From Protonemura montana (Eukaryota > Arthropoda > Insecta > Plecoptera > Nemouridae): a DNA stretch of 64,000 bases. A program made the translations under genes and the position numbers. The stretch covers positions 8,739,943 through 8,803,942 of the forward strand of contig OX387603.1 in the NCBI GenBank assembly GCA_947568835.1, written 5' to 3'. Below, one piece after another: positions 24,223 through 35,200 of the stretch. The notes beneath the pieces were generated by a model that was not told the origin of the DNA, ran no database searches, and was given only the letters and a program-made list of their open reading frames with translations. Position 1 is the stretch's first letter. Each line of letters opens with the position of its first letter.

Positions 24223-27200
24223 GTGAGGACGACGACGAACGAGTGGTTAAACGGTGTGGGATCGAGAGTTATCTCTTGGGAGATATAAAAGCGCGCCCGC
24301 ATTGCTTCTGTCAGATTGACGCATCGGGGTAGAGATAAAATATTTTTCAATTGTAACAATAACGGTTCGTCACTTGTCACTCAGCCAGTTTGAGCGGAAA
24401 ACCCTTACTTCAATGTTATGTTTAAAATCGCTTCCAGAGGATCATCACAAAAGACTTTCTTGTGAACGGCATTGACAGATGAACGTGCTGTTCTTGTTTT
24501 CGCGATAAAATAGCACCTTTTCTCTCTCTTTCACGAGCGGTCAAGTCCAAAGTCACAGCCTCTAGAATCAATTTTCCCATTAGAGAGTGGAAAGCAATTA
24601 TTCATTCAGAGCTTTATGCAATGTAGAAAATGCAGCTATGCACTTTTTCTGAGCTACGTTACAAGCTTAGCGATCCGTTAACTAACTTGCTATCCGACGA
24701 CGACCAATCAGTTGCCAACTAACCGGAATATAAAAAAAAAAAAACTCAGAAAAGTCGTTAGGTTAAACGATGCATCTCCTGAGACTGAATTTGAATATGG
24801 TATCAGGCCTTCCCGACAATGTGCGGTGACCCTAGGGCAACATTTTACGGAAATTGGCTTTCTTTTAGCGGGCCAGCTTATGACGCACCAGGGGGGCGTT
24901 AAGTTACCACTGGGAATTCCGCAAAATGCGAGCAATACTCGCGGTTTCTTGCCCAATCCGGTGTCAAATGCAAATCGAGCGCGGTCTTTGAGAAATGGAC
25001 GAAATGACACATTTCTCGTGGGATTGACCTGGCCGAGTCATGGCTGACATTGTCATTAAAAACCTCGTTGCAATTTAAAATCATACGCAATACATAGGGA
25101 TACCATGATGTATCTAACATTTTTCAATAGAAATATAAGCATAGTGAGTGAAGATGTTCCATCCTGTGCACCTCATATCCCTGGAAAAAACTGTCAGTAC
25201 TCTGCGGTAAACCATCCAAAGTCTGACCCAGCACAGTGTTGCTTAACTTCAATTACAAGCACCTAGTATTTCATTAAAGAATTTCCATGTGGACGACGGT
25301 CACCCATCCAAAATCTGATCCAGCGCTATATTAGTTAACTTCGAACCGACCGAAACTCACTTCCTATAGGAAACGGTCACATTATCGTCGCGAGCGTAAT
25401 CGTGCGCCGTGCGTAACGTTCGCAACGTCACGCACGGGAGACGCCTCGTGCGGGCCAGACGCCAGAGGACGCACTATATAATTTTAAAATTAGACGTAAT
25501 TAATTCGATGAGATATCATTCACGCGGCGACGACTCGGGAGAATCCGGCGCGCGCTTTCCCCGCGCCACGGCCACGTGGAATTGTTTGCGCCTTTTTTTC
25601 CGTTTCACGCGATTTGAAAACGAAAGAAATTTTAATTTTGAACCGAGATGGCGCAGACTGAGCAATGACGTCTCACTTTTTAATTGCCGGCGGCGAAAAT
25701 GATTGAAAAAACTAAAGACTGCTCTGTTTTCGCCGTGCAAATTGATCATACAAGTTGACTGTCAAAAATCGAAAAGAACAACAGGTAAGAAGCCACCTGT
25801 TGTCGCTAAGTGCCTTCGAACACGGAACATAAGACTGTGCTCCAAGATGTTGATGTCGTCAATGGCTACGCGAGCGACGCTTCAAGAAAGCGGGTCATCA
25901 CAAAATATCCTCGAGTGGTCAGCCGGTCCGGTAGTCATGGTGATTTGCGTATACATGTGTCTGTATCGGCAGCGAAAGAAAGTGATTAAAACCATCGGCG
26001 TTGGTGATTGAACTAATTAAAAGCGCGCAGAGAAATCCTTGTAATTGCGACAAAACAATGAGATACGCCTTTTGTTTCGAGTTAAGTAGATTGACGTCTC
26101 GACTAGTGTCGCGGAGATCGCTCAAAGATTTGTCGTTTGCGAATCCAGATTTGTAAAGCGATTCGCAGGAGAAAAGTGCGCGGTTGACAGTTGCGCTGAC
26201 TTGACAAAGATCCGATGCCGATTGCAATTGTTTACGAGCAATTGTAGCGGGGCACGAAACAAATGCCGGTCGTTTGGAAATCTACAGAGTGGCCGAGCGT
26301 GACCGAGTCGAAAGGTTTTTTGGGTGCCGCTCGAGATTCGAACAAAATGTTGCCCATTTCGTCGATCGCCTCGACGTTATGAAACTGAAAAACGATAAAT
26401 AGTGTCTATTTTAACAACACGTGCTGAGAAACCGGAGCGTTCGTGCTGACACTAATTATTAGTAAACCATTTCGTGAAACTTACGCAAAGTTCGGACATT
26501 GGATATTGACATTACGGCTGTTTTTCTACAATCCAAAAAAACAAGTCTTTACCATTGAATTTTTAGAGCTCTTTTTAAGTTTTGGACACTAAGATTTTCT
26601 GTCAAGAATTGCCACTGGCAGCTTACCTAGGTCCACAGACTGTATTTCCAGATTTTCAAGGGTTGTTACCACGGTAATAACAAATTTACCATCGTACTAA
26701 TAATACCTCAGCGTTCTGAATCTTGTTCCCAAACAATTAAATTTTATGGAATGGTGTTAGGGGCATAAAAGACAATTTCGCTGAGGGTCCAACAATGTTT
26801 GCTGCGCTAACCGGTATTTTGTTTTCGTTCCCAGTACATCCAGTACAAGATCGGCATCCCCGAGATGAAGGAGTTCACGTTGTGCATGTGGACCAAGTTC
26901 CACAACCACTCCAACGACCATCCGCTGTTCTCCTACGCTGGTGAGTAGCTAGGTGCCTTCGTTGTGAGCATCTTACTTGTATGTGGGAGGTCGTGGGTTC
27001 GATCCTGGTGACCGGCCATCCTAGTTGTGGTTTTCCTCAGATATAACTCCAGGAAAATTATGGATAGTTTATCTACCAAAGACCTGGCTGTGTCTTCACC
27101 AACCTCCGCAAGCTGTCAGCGGCTGACACGCGGGTCACCAGACCCCCCCCCCCCCCCATATTTTTTAGTGGTTCTGGTGAAAATTTTAGATTAGTCCCCA

Positions 27201-29274
27201 AATATGTGATTTTTTGTTTGTGTTAAGGTTTATTTCGGTGATTTTTAAGAAATTTCAGAAACACTCCATACCTAGCTGAATTGACATTTAAGTAGAAATC
27301 ACGTCAGAGCATTTTATCACAAGCTCCACAAGCTTCAAACCTCTGCATTCTAGTTAGAAAAATCAGATCTGATTATTTGATTGGTGGCCACCCACCCAAA
27401 ACCTGACTCAGCGCTGTGTTGCTTAACTTCGGCGAGGCAGTATTCAGTGTTTTGCTAAGCTGCTTGGTCACAGTTCTTTCTCTATTTCTTCATTTCAACT
27501 CAAAACCGAGTAAAAAAAACCAAACCGGTTGACGACTAGAGCCAATAATCTGATTATCTTGTGTCAATTCGATTGGTCGATCCATTTACACCTGTTATGT
27601 ACTAATTATTCCTGCGAGAATATCCTACATTGATCTCCTTTAGTCTGCCCACCCCTTTGCGTCCGCGTTTTGATAATTATCAACCCTGAAACTAACAATC
27701 CGATAACTCCCGTGTTCACGAACAAAGTTATTACTCATCCGTGAAACCCACACAAATAACAATTAGTTCAATGCTCTTAATGCTAGCTAAAGATGGAAAC
27801 TACTGAGCTCAACGTTCCAACTTTACAATTACTAATCTGCGTCCAATTCACTTCAACCCCTAGACACCGCGTGGATTAAGGCGGAGAGCACACTTCGTCT
27901 TATTATCTCCTTGTATATGTTTTATCTTCAATTACTAACTAATTACCTGCACTCTGCGATATGTACTGCATGTATAGGTACTCCAGGTTAATTATATGAG
28001 GCTATTTGAAGCAAGTTTATTAAGTAAGTACAATTTTGGTGCACAAAACCAGTTTTTTTAGAGCCGAACATTTGAAGTGGCTAGATGCAAAACGTTAATC
28101 GCTCATCCGTTTCAACTTTGCCCCAACGCGCTCAGTGCCCGACCAGCCTCGAGCAATCTACTCGTGGATCTCGAACACGGATCGTGCCAGCTACTTCTCG
28201 ATGAGCGTCGAGGGCCACACCTTCTTCCGGCTCAACTACCCGCTGCGACTGAACCGCTGGTACCACTCGTGTCAGAGCTGGAACAGCCGCACCGGCGAGT
28301 GGCAGCTCTGGGTCAACGCTGAGAGGGTGGGACGTGGATTCCATAATAGGGTGAGTCGATGGCGGAAAGCGGTCCAGTGCGACACCCCACGCTGCTTTGC
28401 CATTGGTTGGAAGAGTTTTGAAGGTCATCCAATCGTAGCCGACGATGCATATAGAGTACCATTACGTTGCTATTGGCGATATCAGTGTCTAAAGACAAAG
28501 CCAAATGAGTTTTAAGTTTTGAGACAATTTCAATCTTATTAGCAGCGATCTCGAAGATATTTGTTCATCCTTTTTTATACTTCGGGATCTTAATTAACTG
28601 AAAGTGTATCTAATCTCAGGTGATATCAGAACACTAACACATATGATGAAAGGATTGTTTTGTCGTTGTTTCCACTTTGTTCTAACCCTTGAACGCCCGC
28701 CCCTGCAGCTCGTGGGTCACGTCGTCCCTGGCGGCGGCATCGCCATCACCGGCCAAGAACAGCGTCAGTTCGGCGGCGGCTTCCTCGAGGGTCAACACGG
28801 ACCGCCGCACTCGGGCGGTTTCCTTGGCGAAGTGACAATGCTGCACCTTTACGCCGCCGCCCTAGCTCCGGGCAAGGCGCACAAAGACCACAAGCATCAC
28901 CACGGCCAGCACCATCACAACCCATCCACTCCTCCACCCCCACCGGCGACGACCACACCCGCGCCACCTCCCGGCTTCCTTGTCGGCAACCAGCAGCCAT
29001 CGCTGCTCGTCCTGAACCTCGGCAACCTCCAGGGACAGAACATCCAGCCGGCGCCAACGCCTCCCAATCCTACACTGCACCCTCTGGCGACGCTCAACGG
29101 TATCCAACAGCTGAACGGCCACCTGGCTCCCAACCTGCTCTTCGGACAGAACCCAAACCTTAATCAGAATCTCCAGAACCCCAATCTGAACCCCAATCTG
29201 AACCCGTTGCTCGGACAGCAGTTCACACCGACGCAGTACGACAACGCAGGGTTCGCTGCTTTGCCGCAGGGCAC

Positions 29275-29307
<33 letters not shown>

Positions 29308-29962
29308 AGGACAGAACGGTGACGTCTTGCAGACAACGTTCCACGGTAACCTGCAAGGCTTCGGCCCGTCGCAGTCCGGAGGCTTCGGAACTTCACAATC
29401 GGGAGGTTTCGGGACTCTGCAACAGGGAGGCTTCGGGCAGGGTGACTTCACTCAAGGAGACTTCGGTAACGGCGGCGACTTCAACTATCTCGGCAAACGC
29501 AGCACGCAGCGCATCTTCAAGCGTGACGACAAGAAGAACGTGACGAAGCGCAGCCTGGAGGACGCCGATCTGGCGAAGGAGATGCTGGCGAGCAGCGCCG
29601 CGGACGCCGGCGAGGACAGCAAGAAGGCAAAACGAGGCATCTTCGGACCAGACTTCACGTCATCGTCCGAGTTCGGCGTGCAAGGTCTAAACTTCTTCCA
29701 GCAGCCGACGACGCTGTTGGACGTGGAGAACCAGAACCTGGTGCTGAACGCCGCGCCGTTGAGGGGCGGACAGAAGGGAGGCGACGAAGGCTATCCGCGC
29801 GAGGCGGCGGAGGGCGAGGTCATCAAGATCATGAACGTGTGCTCGGGATGCGCGATCGAGCCGTACAAGAAAGCAGAGGTGATTTCGTGGAGGAACACGC
29901 CAAAGAAGATGTATTCCGGTGCGTTGTACCTGCCGGCTAGGCCGCAGTGCAGGAAGTTCTAG
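23938..29962 (+). CDS. Secreted pentraxin with a large low-complexity insert (4 coding exons)
   Basis: Exons are 23938-24222, 26835-26940, 28136-28350 and 28709-29962; phases agree at each junction (0, 1, 0) and the product is 619 residues. Residues 1-21 are a signal peptide (hydrophobic FHALFGALFLALAV). The pentraxin fold starts near residue 96. C112 (FTLCMW) and C176 form the usual disulfide pair, and H174-S181 (HSCQSWNS) is the exact family signature HxCx[ST]Wx[ST]. GQEQRQFGG (217-225) is the calcium-loop motif, with Arg where vertebrate pentraxins have a ligand Asp. After strand GEVTMLHLY the domain is broken by a His/Pro/Gln/Gly-rich insert (about 257-570) and resumes with VISW (593-596), ending at C616. 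Pentraxins are secreted lectin-fold proteins, often in innate recognition; the ligand here is unknown. The ATG at 23938 has a good context (A at -3, G at +4). Confidence 0.9.
25204..25345 (-). mobile_element. Two 5S-SINE head fragments in pentraxin intron 1
   Basis: On the minus strand, 25298-25345 carries GAAGTTAACTAATATAGCGC and GGATGGGTGACC. A second head at 25204-25258 carries GAAGTTAAGCAACACTGTGC and GGATGG. They lie in the same orientation about 40 bases apart, with no recognisable body. This resembles the two-headed copy at 10344. Confidence 0.65.
26835..26940 (+). CDS. Pentraxin gene, coding exon 2
   Basis: Acceptor TTCGTTCCCAG ends at 26834 and donor G|GTGAGT starts at 26941. It encodes 35 residues plus one base (YIQYKIGIPEMKEFTLCMWT and onward), including the first conserved Cys and the Trp of the pentraxin fold. 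Codons are strongly G/C-ending. Confidence 0.9.
26941..27142 (+). mobile_element. tRNA-derived SINE directly after the exon 2 donor
   Basis: A tRNA-like head has an A-box-like TAGCTAGGTGC at 26946 and a perfect B box GGGTTCGATCC at 26996-27006, spaced as in a tRNA. A non-tRNA body follows (GTTGTGGTTTTCCTCAG, ACTCCAGGAAAATTATGG). It appears to end just before a C homopolymer (27143-27157). The head begins at the same base as the donor GTGAGT. It is not a functional tRNA gene, because the acceptor stem does not close. Confidence 0.6.
27384..27442 (-). mobile_element. 5S-SINE head fragment in pentraxin intron 2
   Basis: On the minus strand it reads GAAGTTAAGCAACACAGCGC, then GAGTCAGGTTTTGGGTGGGTG, the family version of boxes A to C. 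No body was recognised. Confidence 0.65.
28136..28350 (+). CDS. Pentraxin gene, coding exon 3 (signature exon)
   Basis: Acceptor ACGCGCTCAG ends at 28135 and donor AGG|GTGAGT follows. It completes the Val codon split with exon 2, then reads PDQPRAIYSWISNTDRASYF and carries the signature Cys motif HSCQSWNS followed by GEWQLWVNAERVGRG, typical of the pentraxin core strands. It ends in phase 0. Confidence 0.92.
28709..29962 (+). CDS. Pentraxin gene, terminal coding exon
   Basis: Acceptor GCCCGCCCCTGCAG ends at 28708. It reads 417 residues to TAG at 29960-29962. It encodes the calcium-loop region and strand, then a long insert: His-rich (KDHKHHHGQHHHN), Pro-rich (TPPPPPATTTPAPPPG), Asn/Leu/Gln-rich repeats, GQ repeats, and GGFG repeats. 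Basic sites follow at GKR (464-466), FKR, TKR and KAKR (508-511). The C-terminal strands contain C580, C583 and C616. The whole exon keeps G/C-ending codons, including the insert, so the insert is genuine coding sequence and not a retained intron. Confidence 0.88.
29277..29312 (+). repeat. GGACAG hexanucleotide tandem repeat in coding sequence
   Basis: About six copies of a GGACAG-type unit encode alternating Gly-Gln within the pentraxin insert. It is likely to vary in length between individuals. Confidence 0.7.
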
Positions 29963-30915
29963 GATGTAAGTCTGACGGTGGTGGCGGTTGTCGAGTTTGT
30001 CGTCCCACAAAGCTGTTTTTTCAGAGGGCAGCACTTTATTGGAAAGCCACTGAGAGAGTATGTATGGTGTTTTTAAACCTTGCTCATTGCTTGATGAGCC
30101 ATTTACAGAATCTTTACTTCTGCTTCTGTAACCAGCTGTTCTGTGGGGAAACATTTTCGCTGAAGCTACCACCTGTTGTTATAAGCCATGTGTATTTTTT
30201 AACAGTAATAAGTTATAGAATGGAGTTTATTTTTGTACTTAGATTTGTCTGTACGGCGTCTTTAATTGATTTGATTCAACGTGACACATTGTTGTATTTT
30301 TGTAATTTCAAATAAGTGCCGCTCGCATTGTGTTTAGCGGCCACCTGTTGTCGAGCTTGTTTGGGACTTCACCAGCGTGCAAATGAAGTCAGGAACGAGT
30401 TAAGCATGTGATCGGCCAATCAAAAGAGGCGGCGTAGAATCAATTCTCAGACGCAGCAGCGCGCTCAACTTTCGGCGAGAGAGTTTTAAGAAATTTCTTC
30501 ATCGTTTCACATCGAAATCGCTATCATCCTCGAGGCTAAATTCATAGTTTTTTTTTTCTTTCTCAACTGTAAAGAAAAGCTGCGAGACTTTTTGAAATTA
30601 TAGCAAAAAGAATTTGCTAAAAGCTCCATTAGTGATCACCTTCGCCAATCAAAAGTAGCCTAATTGCTGTAACTTAGCATATCATTAGCCCCTCCCATCA
30701 TACTACTAACCCATCGAGTAAAGTCGAACCTAATTACCACGATGCGCTAATTTATACCTTTAGCTGTCCGATGCGCTTGCACTGCACTTAGCTCAAGTGC
30801 ATTGGAGCTTGCAGTTGCCTTGCATTAGAATTGCATCGCACAAAGATATTGAAATGAGTGAACAAGTGATGTGTGTAACATGACTGTAATAAAAGAATAA
30901 AAATATTAAATTAAA
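29963..30915 (+). other. Pentraxin 3' UTR with two polyadenylation signals
   Basis: AATAAA occurs at 30888-30893 and again at 30896-30901. A perfect donor GTAAGT at 29966 and a TTTTTTCAG at 30016-30024 could form a 59-nt 3' UTR intron starting only 3 bases after the stop codon. Confidence 0.5.
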
Positions 30916-32057
30916 TCCATTGTAATCCATTGATTTTGCAACGAAATGGCAAAATCAGCTAGAGACGAATGAAAAATGGTAAGTTTTAAGACGTTTACGG
31001 CGTCGACAAAAGAGGACAATCAGGGTGGCTTTGATGTCTTTGCGGAGAGATTTTTTTTGCATTTTTTAGGTTTCAGGGAAGAAAGCAATTTTGTAAAGAG
31101 ACGAAATTGGCTAGAGCGATAGACGAAAAAATGAATTAGTTCCGTGGGTATAGTTTAATTTTAGTCTCTTTGATATGCTTCTTAATGCTTTACTTTCAAA
31201 AAACAAAATCCTGGCTCGAAAATATGATTTGCCACGTATACCTGCTGTTTGTTATTAGGCTATTCGATACAGCACTGTTTGCTCAATTTACGTGAATCCT
31301 GCTCACATCAAAAGATAATTCAAGAACAATTAACTGGACAGTATTGTCCAACTGGTGCCCGGACCGGTGCCTTATCCAACTGGTGCACGGACAGAAAATA
31401 CAGTTCAGCAAATTTACAAATTACCTTTTGCTTCCACAAAGTGTTTGTATCTCGTACAATGTGATATTGGGCGTAAGCCCGCGTTAAATCCACTCATCAA
31501 AAACTTTTTCCGTACTTACAGTTTTTTAATAATTATGAACATATGTTAAGAACCTACATATGAAGCTGGTCTTGTGTAACCTCAAGTTGAAATATTAAAA
31601 AATATACGACTGTTTCTTTAATTACACGCAAAGCTTTTGAAACAGCTACTGCTTATGAGTTTACCTCCTAATAAAGAATTGGGATAACACATTCTTGTAA
31701 AGCCGCGGCCCAGGTGACGATAAAGTCACTAATACTAATTCAAAAGTGTAAGAACTGCGAGTAAATACGTTGTATAAATACATTTATTAGTAAATGAATA
31801 TATATTCAATGCCTACGACAGAAGAAAGCAGTACATTTTTTTCTGTGTCAATCATTCCTCGAAATCAGTAACGAATTATGACCTTATGAAGGACCACTTC
31901 GAAGGGGTTATTATCTTCAAAATTGGAAGTGAACCAAACCATACTTTAGACGGATGTCAAGGTCGACTTGATCGAAATGCGCCTCTCATAAACCTAGTGT
32001 CAACAACAGTACTGCATTTCTCAACATTTCTGCCCAAGTACAGAACAGTGTTCCTAC
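30916..32057. other. Spacer or intron between the convergent genes
   Basis: AT-rich. A short direct duplication of TCCAACTGGTGC-CGGAC occurs at about 31347 and 31376. No exon on either strand was supported. Confidence 0.5.
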
Positions 32058-32244
32058 CTTGCTCTTGTGTATGTGCTGATGCTGGTACTCGGAATCGAAC
32101 TCGGGCTCGCTGAAGTAGGACTGGTCCTCGTGCCAGACGGGAGGAGCGACGCCGACGCCGGCTACCGGCAGGACGCCGCCATTGACGTCGGCCGACTCGA
32201 ACAGCCGCAGCACGGAGCGATCGCGGATGTCGCGCAGGTGCGTT
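32058..32244 (-). CDS. SRCIN1-like: SRCIN1-like exon: end of AIP3 domain and acidic/His tail
   Basis: Acceptor CACCTTTCAG and donor AAG|GTAGGA. One base completes Arg from the previous exon; 62 codons follow, ending in phase 0. It encodes RTHLRDIRDRSVLRLFES, a Gly/Val-rich linker, and an acidic/His tail ending HQHIHKSK. No following exon was found to the left in the window. Confidence 0.88.
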
Positions 32245-35200
32245 CTGAAAGGTGTAGGACGGCGATTTGTAGGACGAGGGAGTTAAAGATTTCACAAAGA
32301 GGTGCGCTTGGATTTGAGCTGTTAAAATGAACCTTTCAAACGAGAATGACAGGTTCAATGGTAGGCTCAGGGGTTGGCTTCAATGAAGGTTTGTGAATAT
32401 CTATTCTAGATTATAAAGGTTTGAAGCTTCTGCCATAATACAATTGACGATAAACCCAAATGGCCTTAGTTTAATCGAAGAATGTGAAGCTTGCCAGCCT
32501 CAAAGTCAACTTTAAGTTAACTTCAAGGTCGACTATGAGAATAAGCTTTTCCACATAAAAATCGAAATCTGGTTTTGAAAAACATGTAGTAGAGTTTTTT
32601 TTTTTTTTTTTTTTGTCTTAGTACGTGGAAATTGCATGAATGAATAGTGGGGTTTAGGTATAGGCGCTCCAAACTATTCATAATTTTGCGTCTTATTATT
32701 TTGCACATTTAAAGACTCATTCTATAAAAAAAAGTTTAAGATTCAAATTTTTTAGGGCAATAGAGAATGCTGTTACATTTTAGTCAAATGGTAATAGTGG
32801 TTTTAGAGTGTATTTACAATTACAAATATCTCTGAAATTATGTCAAGTATGTTGAGCTTGAATTAAACTGCCGATTGATCTGGGGTAATAACATAATATA
32901 AGTGACATCGATGAAAGGCCTACAAACTCCTTTTATCATCCATTATATCGATAACACCCCGATATTTCTGCCAAAAGAGTTTTGACGATCTACTTAATGC
33001 AAAACGCTGAAAAAAAAACCCTAACTCTGCACTACCACACAAGAACCACTAACCTGAGATCCTCCAACTCGTAGAACATGTCCTTGCTGGAGTCGTGTAT
33101 GTAGATCTTCACCATGTGTGAGTCTAGGTACTCCATGTTAAGCTGCTTGGGGAAGGAGCGCACGAAAAGGGCGCGCACTGTATCCAGCGAGGTGATCTCG
33201 TTGGGCAGCAGTGCCCTCTTAGTCTCGTTACGGTACTGCAGGAACACCAGGCCTGCGGACACGCGCAGCCGTTCTAGAACACGTGCTGCTCTGGGTGCCG
33301 GTCAGGGGCATTATAAACAGTTCTGTTTTTGTGCTATACTCCGATTTTTGATATTCAACTTTAGGTAGCCATGGAGATGCTTAGATCGCCTGACAGAGAT
33401 TCTAAAGATTACCTTCTTATCCTACCGGGACTATAGTCTCAGATATCTGCGTTCTTTCGCTAGATTGTCGAGGGTGGATTGAGAAAATCGATTATCCTTG
33501 GGTGAGAATTGTCCTAAAATGGCATAAATAGCAGTGGACCTTTTAAAAACAAAACTGTTCGGCTAAAAAAAAACGAGTCAAGTCCAAATCATCATTTACT
33601 AACTGAATTTAGACCGCCTGTATGACATATATCCAGGTGTATAAGTGAAATTGTCAAAACGATCCCTAGGAAAGGTCTCAGAGGACATGTCGCAAGTTTA
33701 ACACAGGTCCACCGCATTTCACATTTGCCAGACATTGTCAGACATCGACATCGACATTGCCATGCATTTTTCAGACACAAGGGGGCTGCATTTCAAGAAC
33801 ATGGGCTTCAACAGGATGCATTTTAAATCGTCCAAAGCCAGATGCATACAAACAGTTTGTTGAATATATTTAGAAAACGATGCATGAGACAGAGAGAGAA
33901 AGAGGGAAAGAAGAGAGAGAGAGCGAACCCAGAGCAAAATATAACAAACACTATATAAAAATACTGACCACGAGCTAATTTTTTAGTGGCCTAATTATAG
34001 GCCGGATCCACAAAGGAGAGTTGAAGAGTAACCTCGGAGTTGAAAGATAACAGATGGTGTTAGATTAGATTTTCAGGGGTTTTTTCCATGGTGATAACAA
34101 CTCTGCTCCCAAATTTAAGGGGGTTAAGCTTAAGTTCTGCTTTGTGGAGCCGGCTCATGGTCATTAACTACCTAACTGGAACAATTTCGATGTGAGTTAT
34201 AAATTGGGTATGTTATTTAAATTTGCACCTGAACAAAAATGGCGCCAAGTAGCAAAATTACCACGAACTGTGAGATGCACTTCTAGATTGTTCAACTGTA
34301 AGTAATTTGCAACTGAAAAAATCAGCTCGCGGCTATTTGCAGCCTCATAAAATACTTTGCTATCAACCTTTATTATCTGACATTAAACTACACAGATCAC
34401 CACGAAATGCATGTCAGGAATCGGAGTGCACATTAAACGTGCGCAAAAGACCGGCACGTGCGCTTGCATCTCTAAAAACCCCCGCTTGAGGCAGCACAGT
34501 GCAATCACCTTCAGCCACAAGTGCTGCCACCAGCGGCAAGTCTGGCACACATTGTTGCCCGGCAAAAGATCGTTTGCTTCGTCTAATGCATTTCTCCAAG
34601 ATGTGTAAATAACTGTGAATAAAAAAAAAAAAAACTACAACTCGGTTGCAATTGCTGAGTGTCTTAATTAATAATTGTTGCAGTCACTAAATGCAAGTGA
34701 TGTGCACTCTCGCTTCCTCATCCACACGCACTCTCTTTCTCTCTTTCTCTCTTTCTCTCTCCCCCACAATCGATGTAATTAGATGAAGGTAAGTAATGAG
34801 AGAAATTGCGCGCGGCAGAGGCACTCCGCAAAACAAGGTGGGAGGCGGCCAGGACGAAGGTTTTCAGGACTTTTAGGGCGCAGGATGTCAGGCGGGGGGA
34901 TATAGCTGAGAACTTAAGAGCTTTAGGATTTTCAGGGTGCTAGCATGAAGTCTACGGGAGAACTGCGTTGAATATGTTAGCAATAGCTGTTTGCGTTTGA
35001 AGGTGCTACTAGCAGGAACCAAAATGAACGCAATGTAAGTTTGTAGCTAACTTTAAGCTGGGCAATAAATTAAACTGCCATTGATTTGCATGTCAAGATG
35101 AATAAAACGGCATTCAATACTTGAATTTATGGGTTATATTAAGGGATTTTCTTTGAAGTTCGTGTCAATTATTACTGTCATTCGCTATTTCGTGCCGCAT

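Noticed and set aside
24708-25047. Overlapping 100-111-codon ORFs on both strands in pentraxin intron 1
   Set aside because: They lie inside an intron, are open on both strands alike, and show no domain.
26941-27012. Functional tRNA gene
   Set aside because: The A and B boxes are tRNA-like, but the acceptor stem does not close and a SINE body follows.
28351-28515. Read-through of pentraxin exon 3
   Set aside because: It follows a perfect GTGAGT donor, loses codon bias, and would break the fold before the calcium loop.
28604-28708. N-terminal extension of the last pentraxin exon
   Set aside because: It is intron sequence read in frame. The acceptor at 28708 and the phase with exon 3 are clear, and codon bias begins only after it.
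28862-29356. Minus-strand ORF with a Leu-Ser repeat
   Set aside because: It is the antisense shadow of the Gly-Gln repeat and neighbouring coding sequence of the pentraxin.
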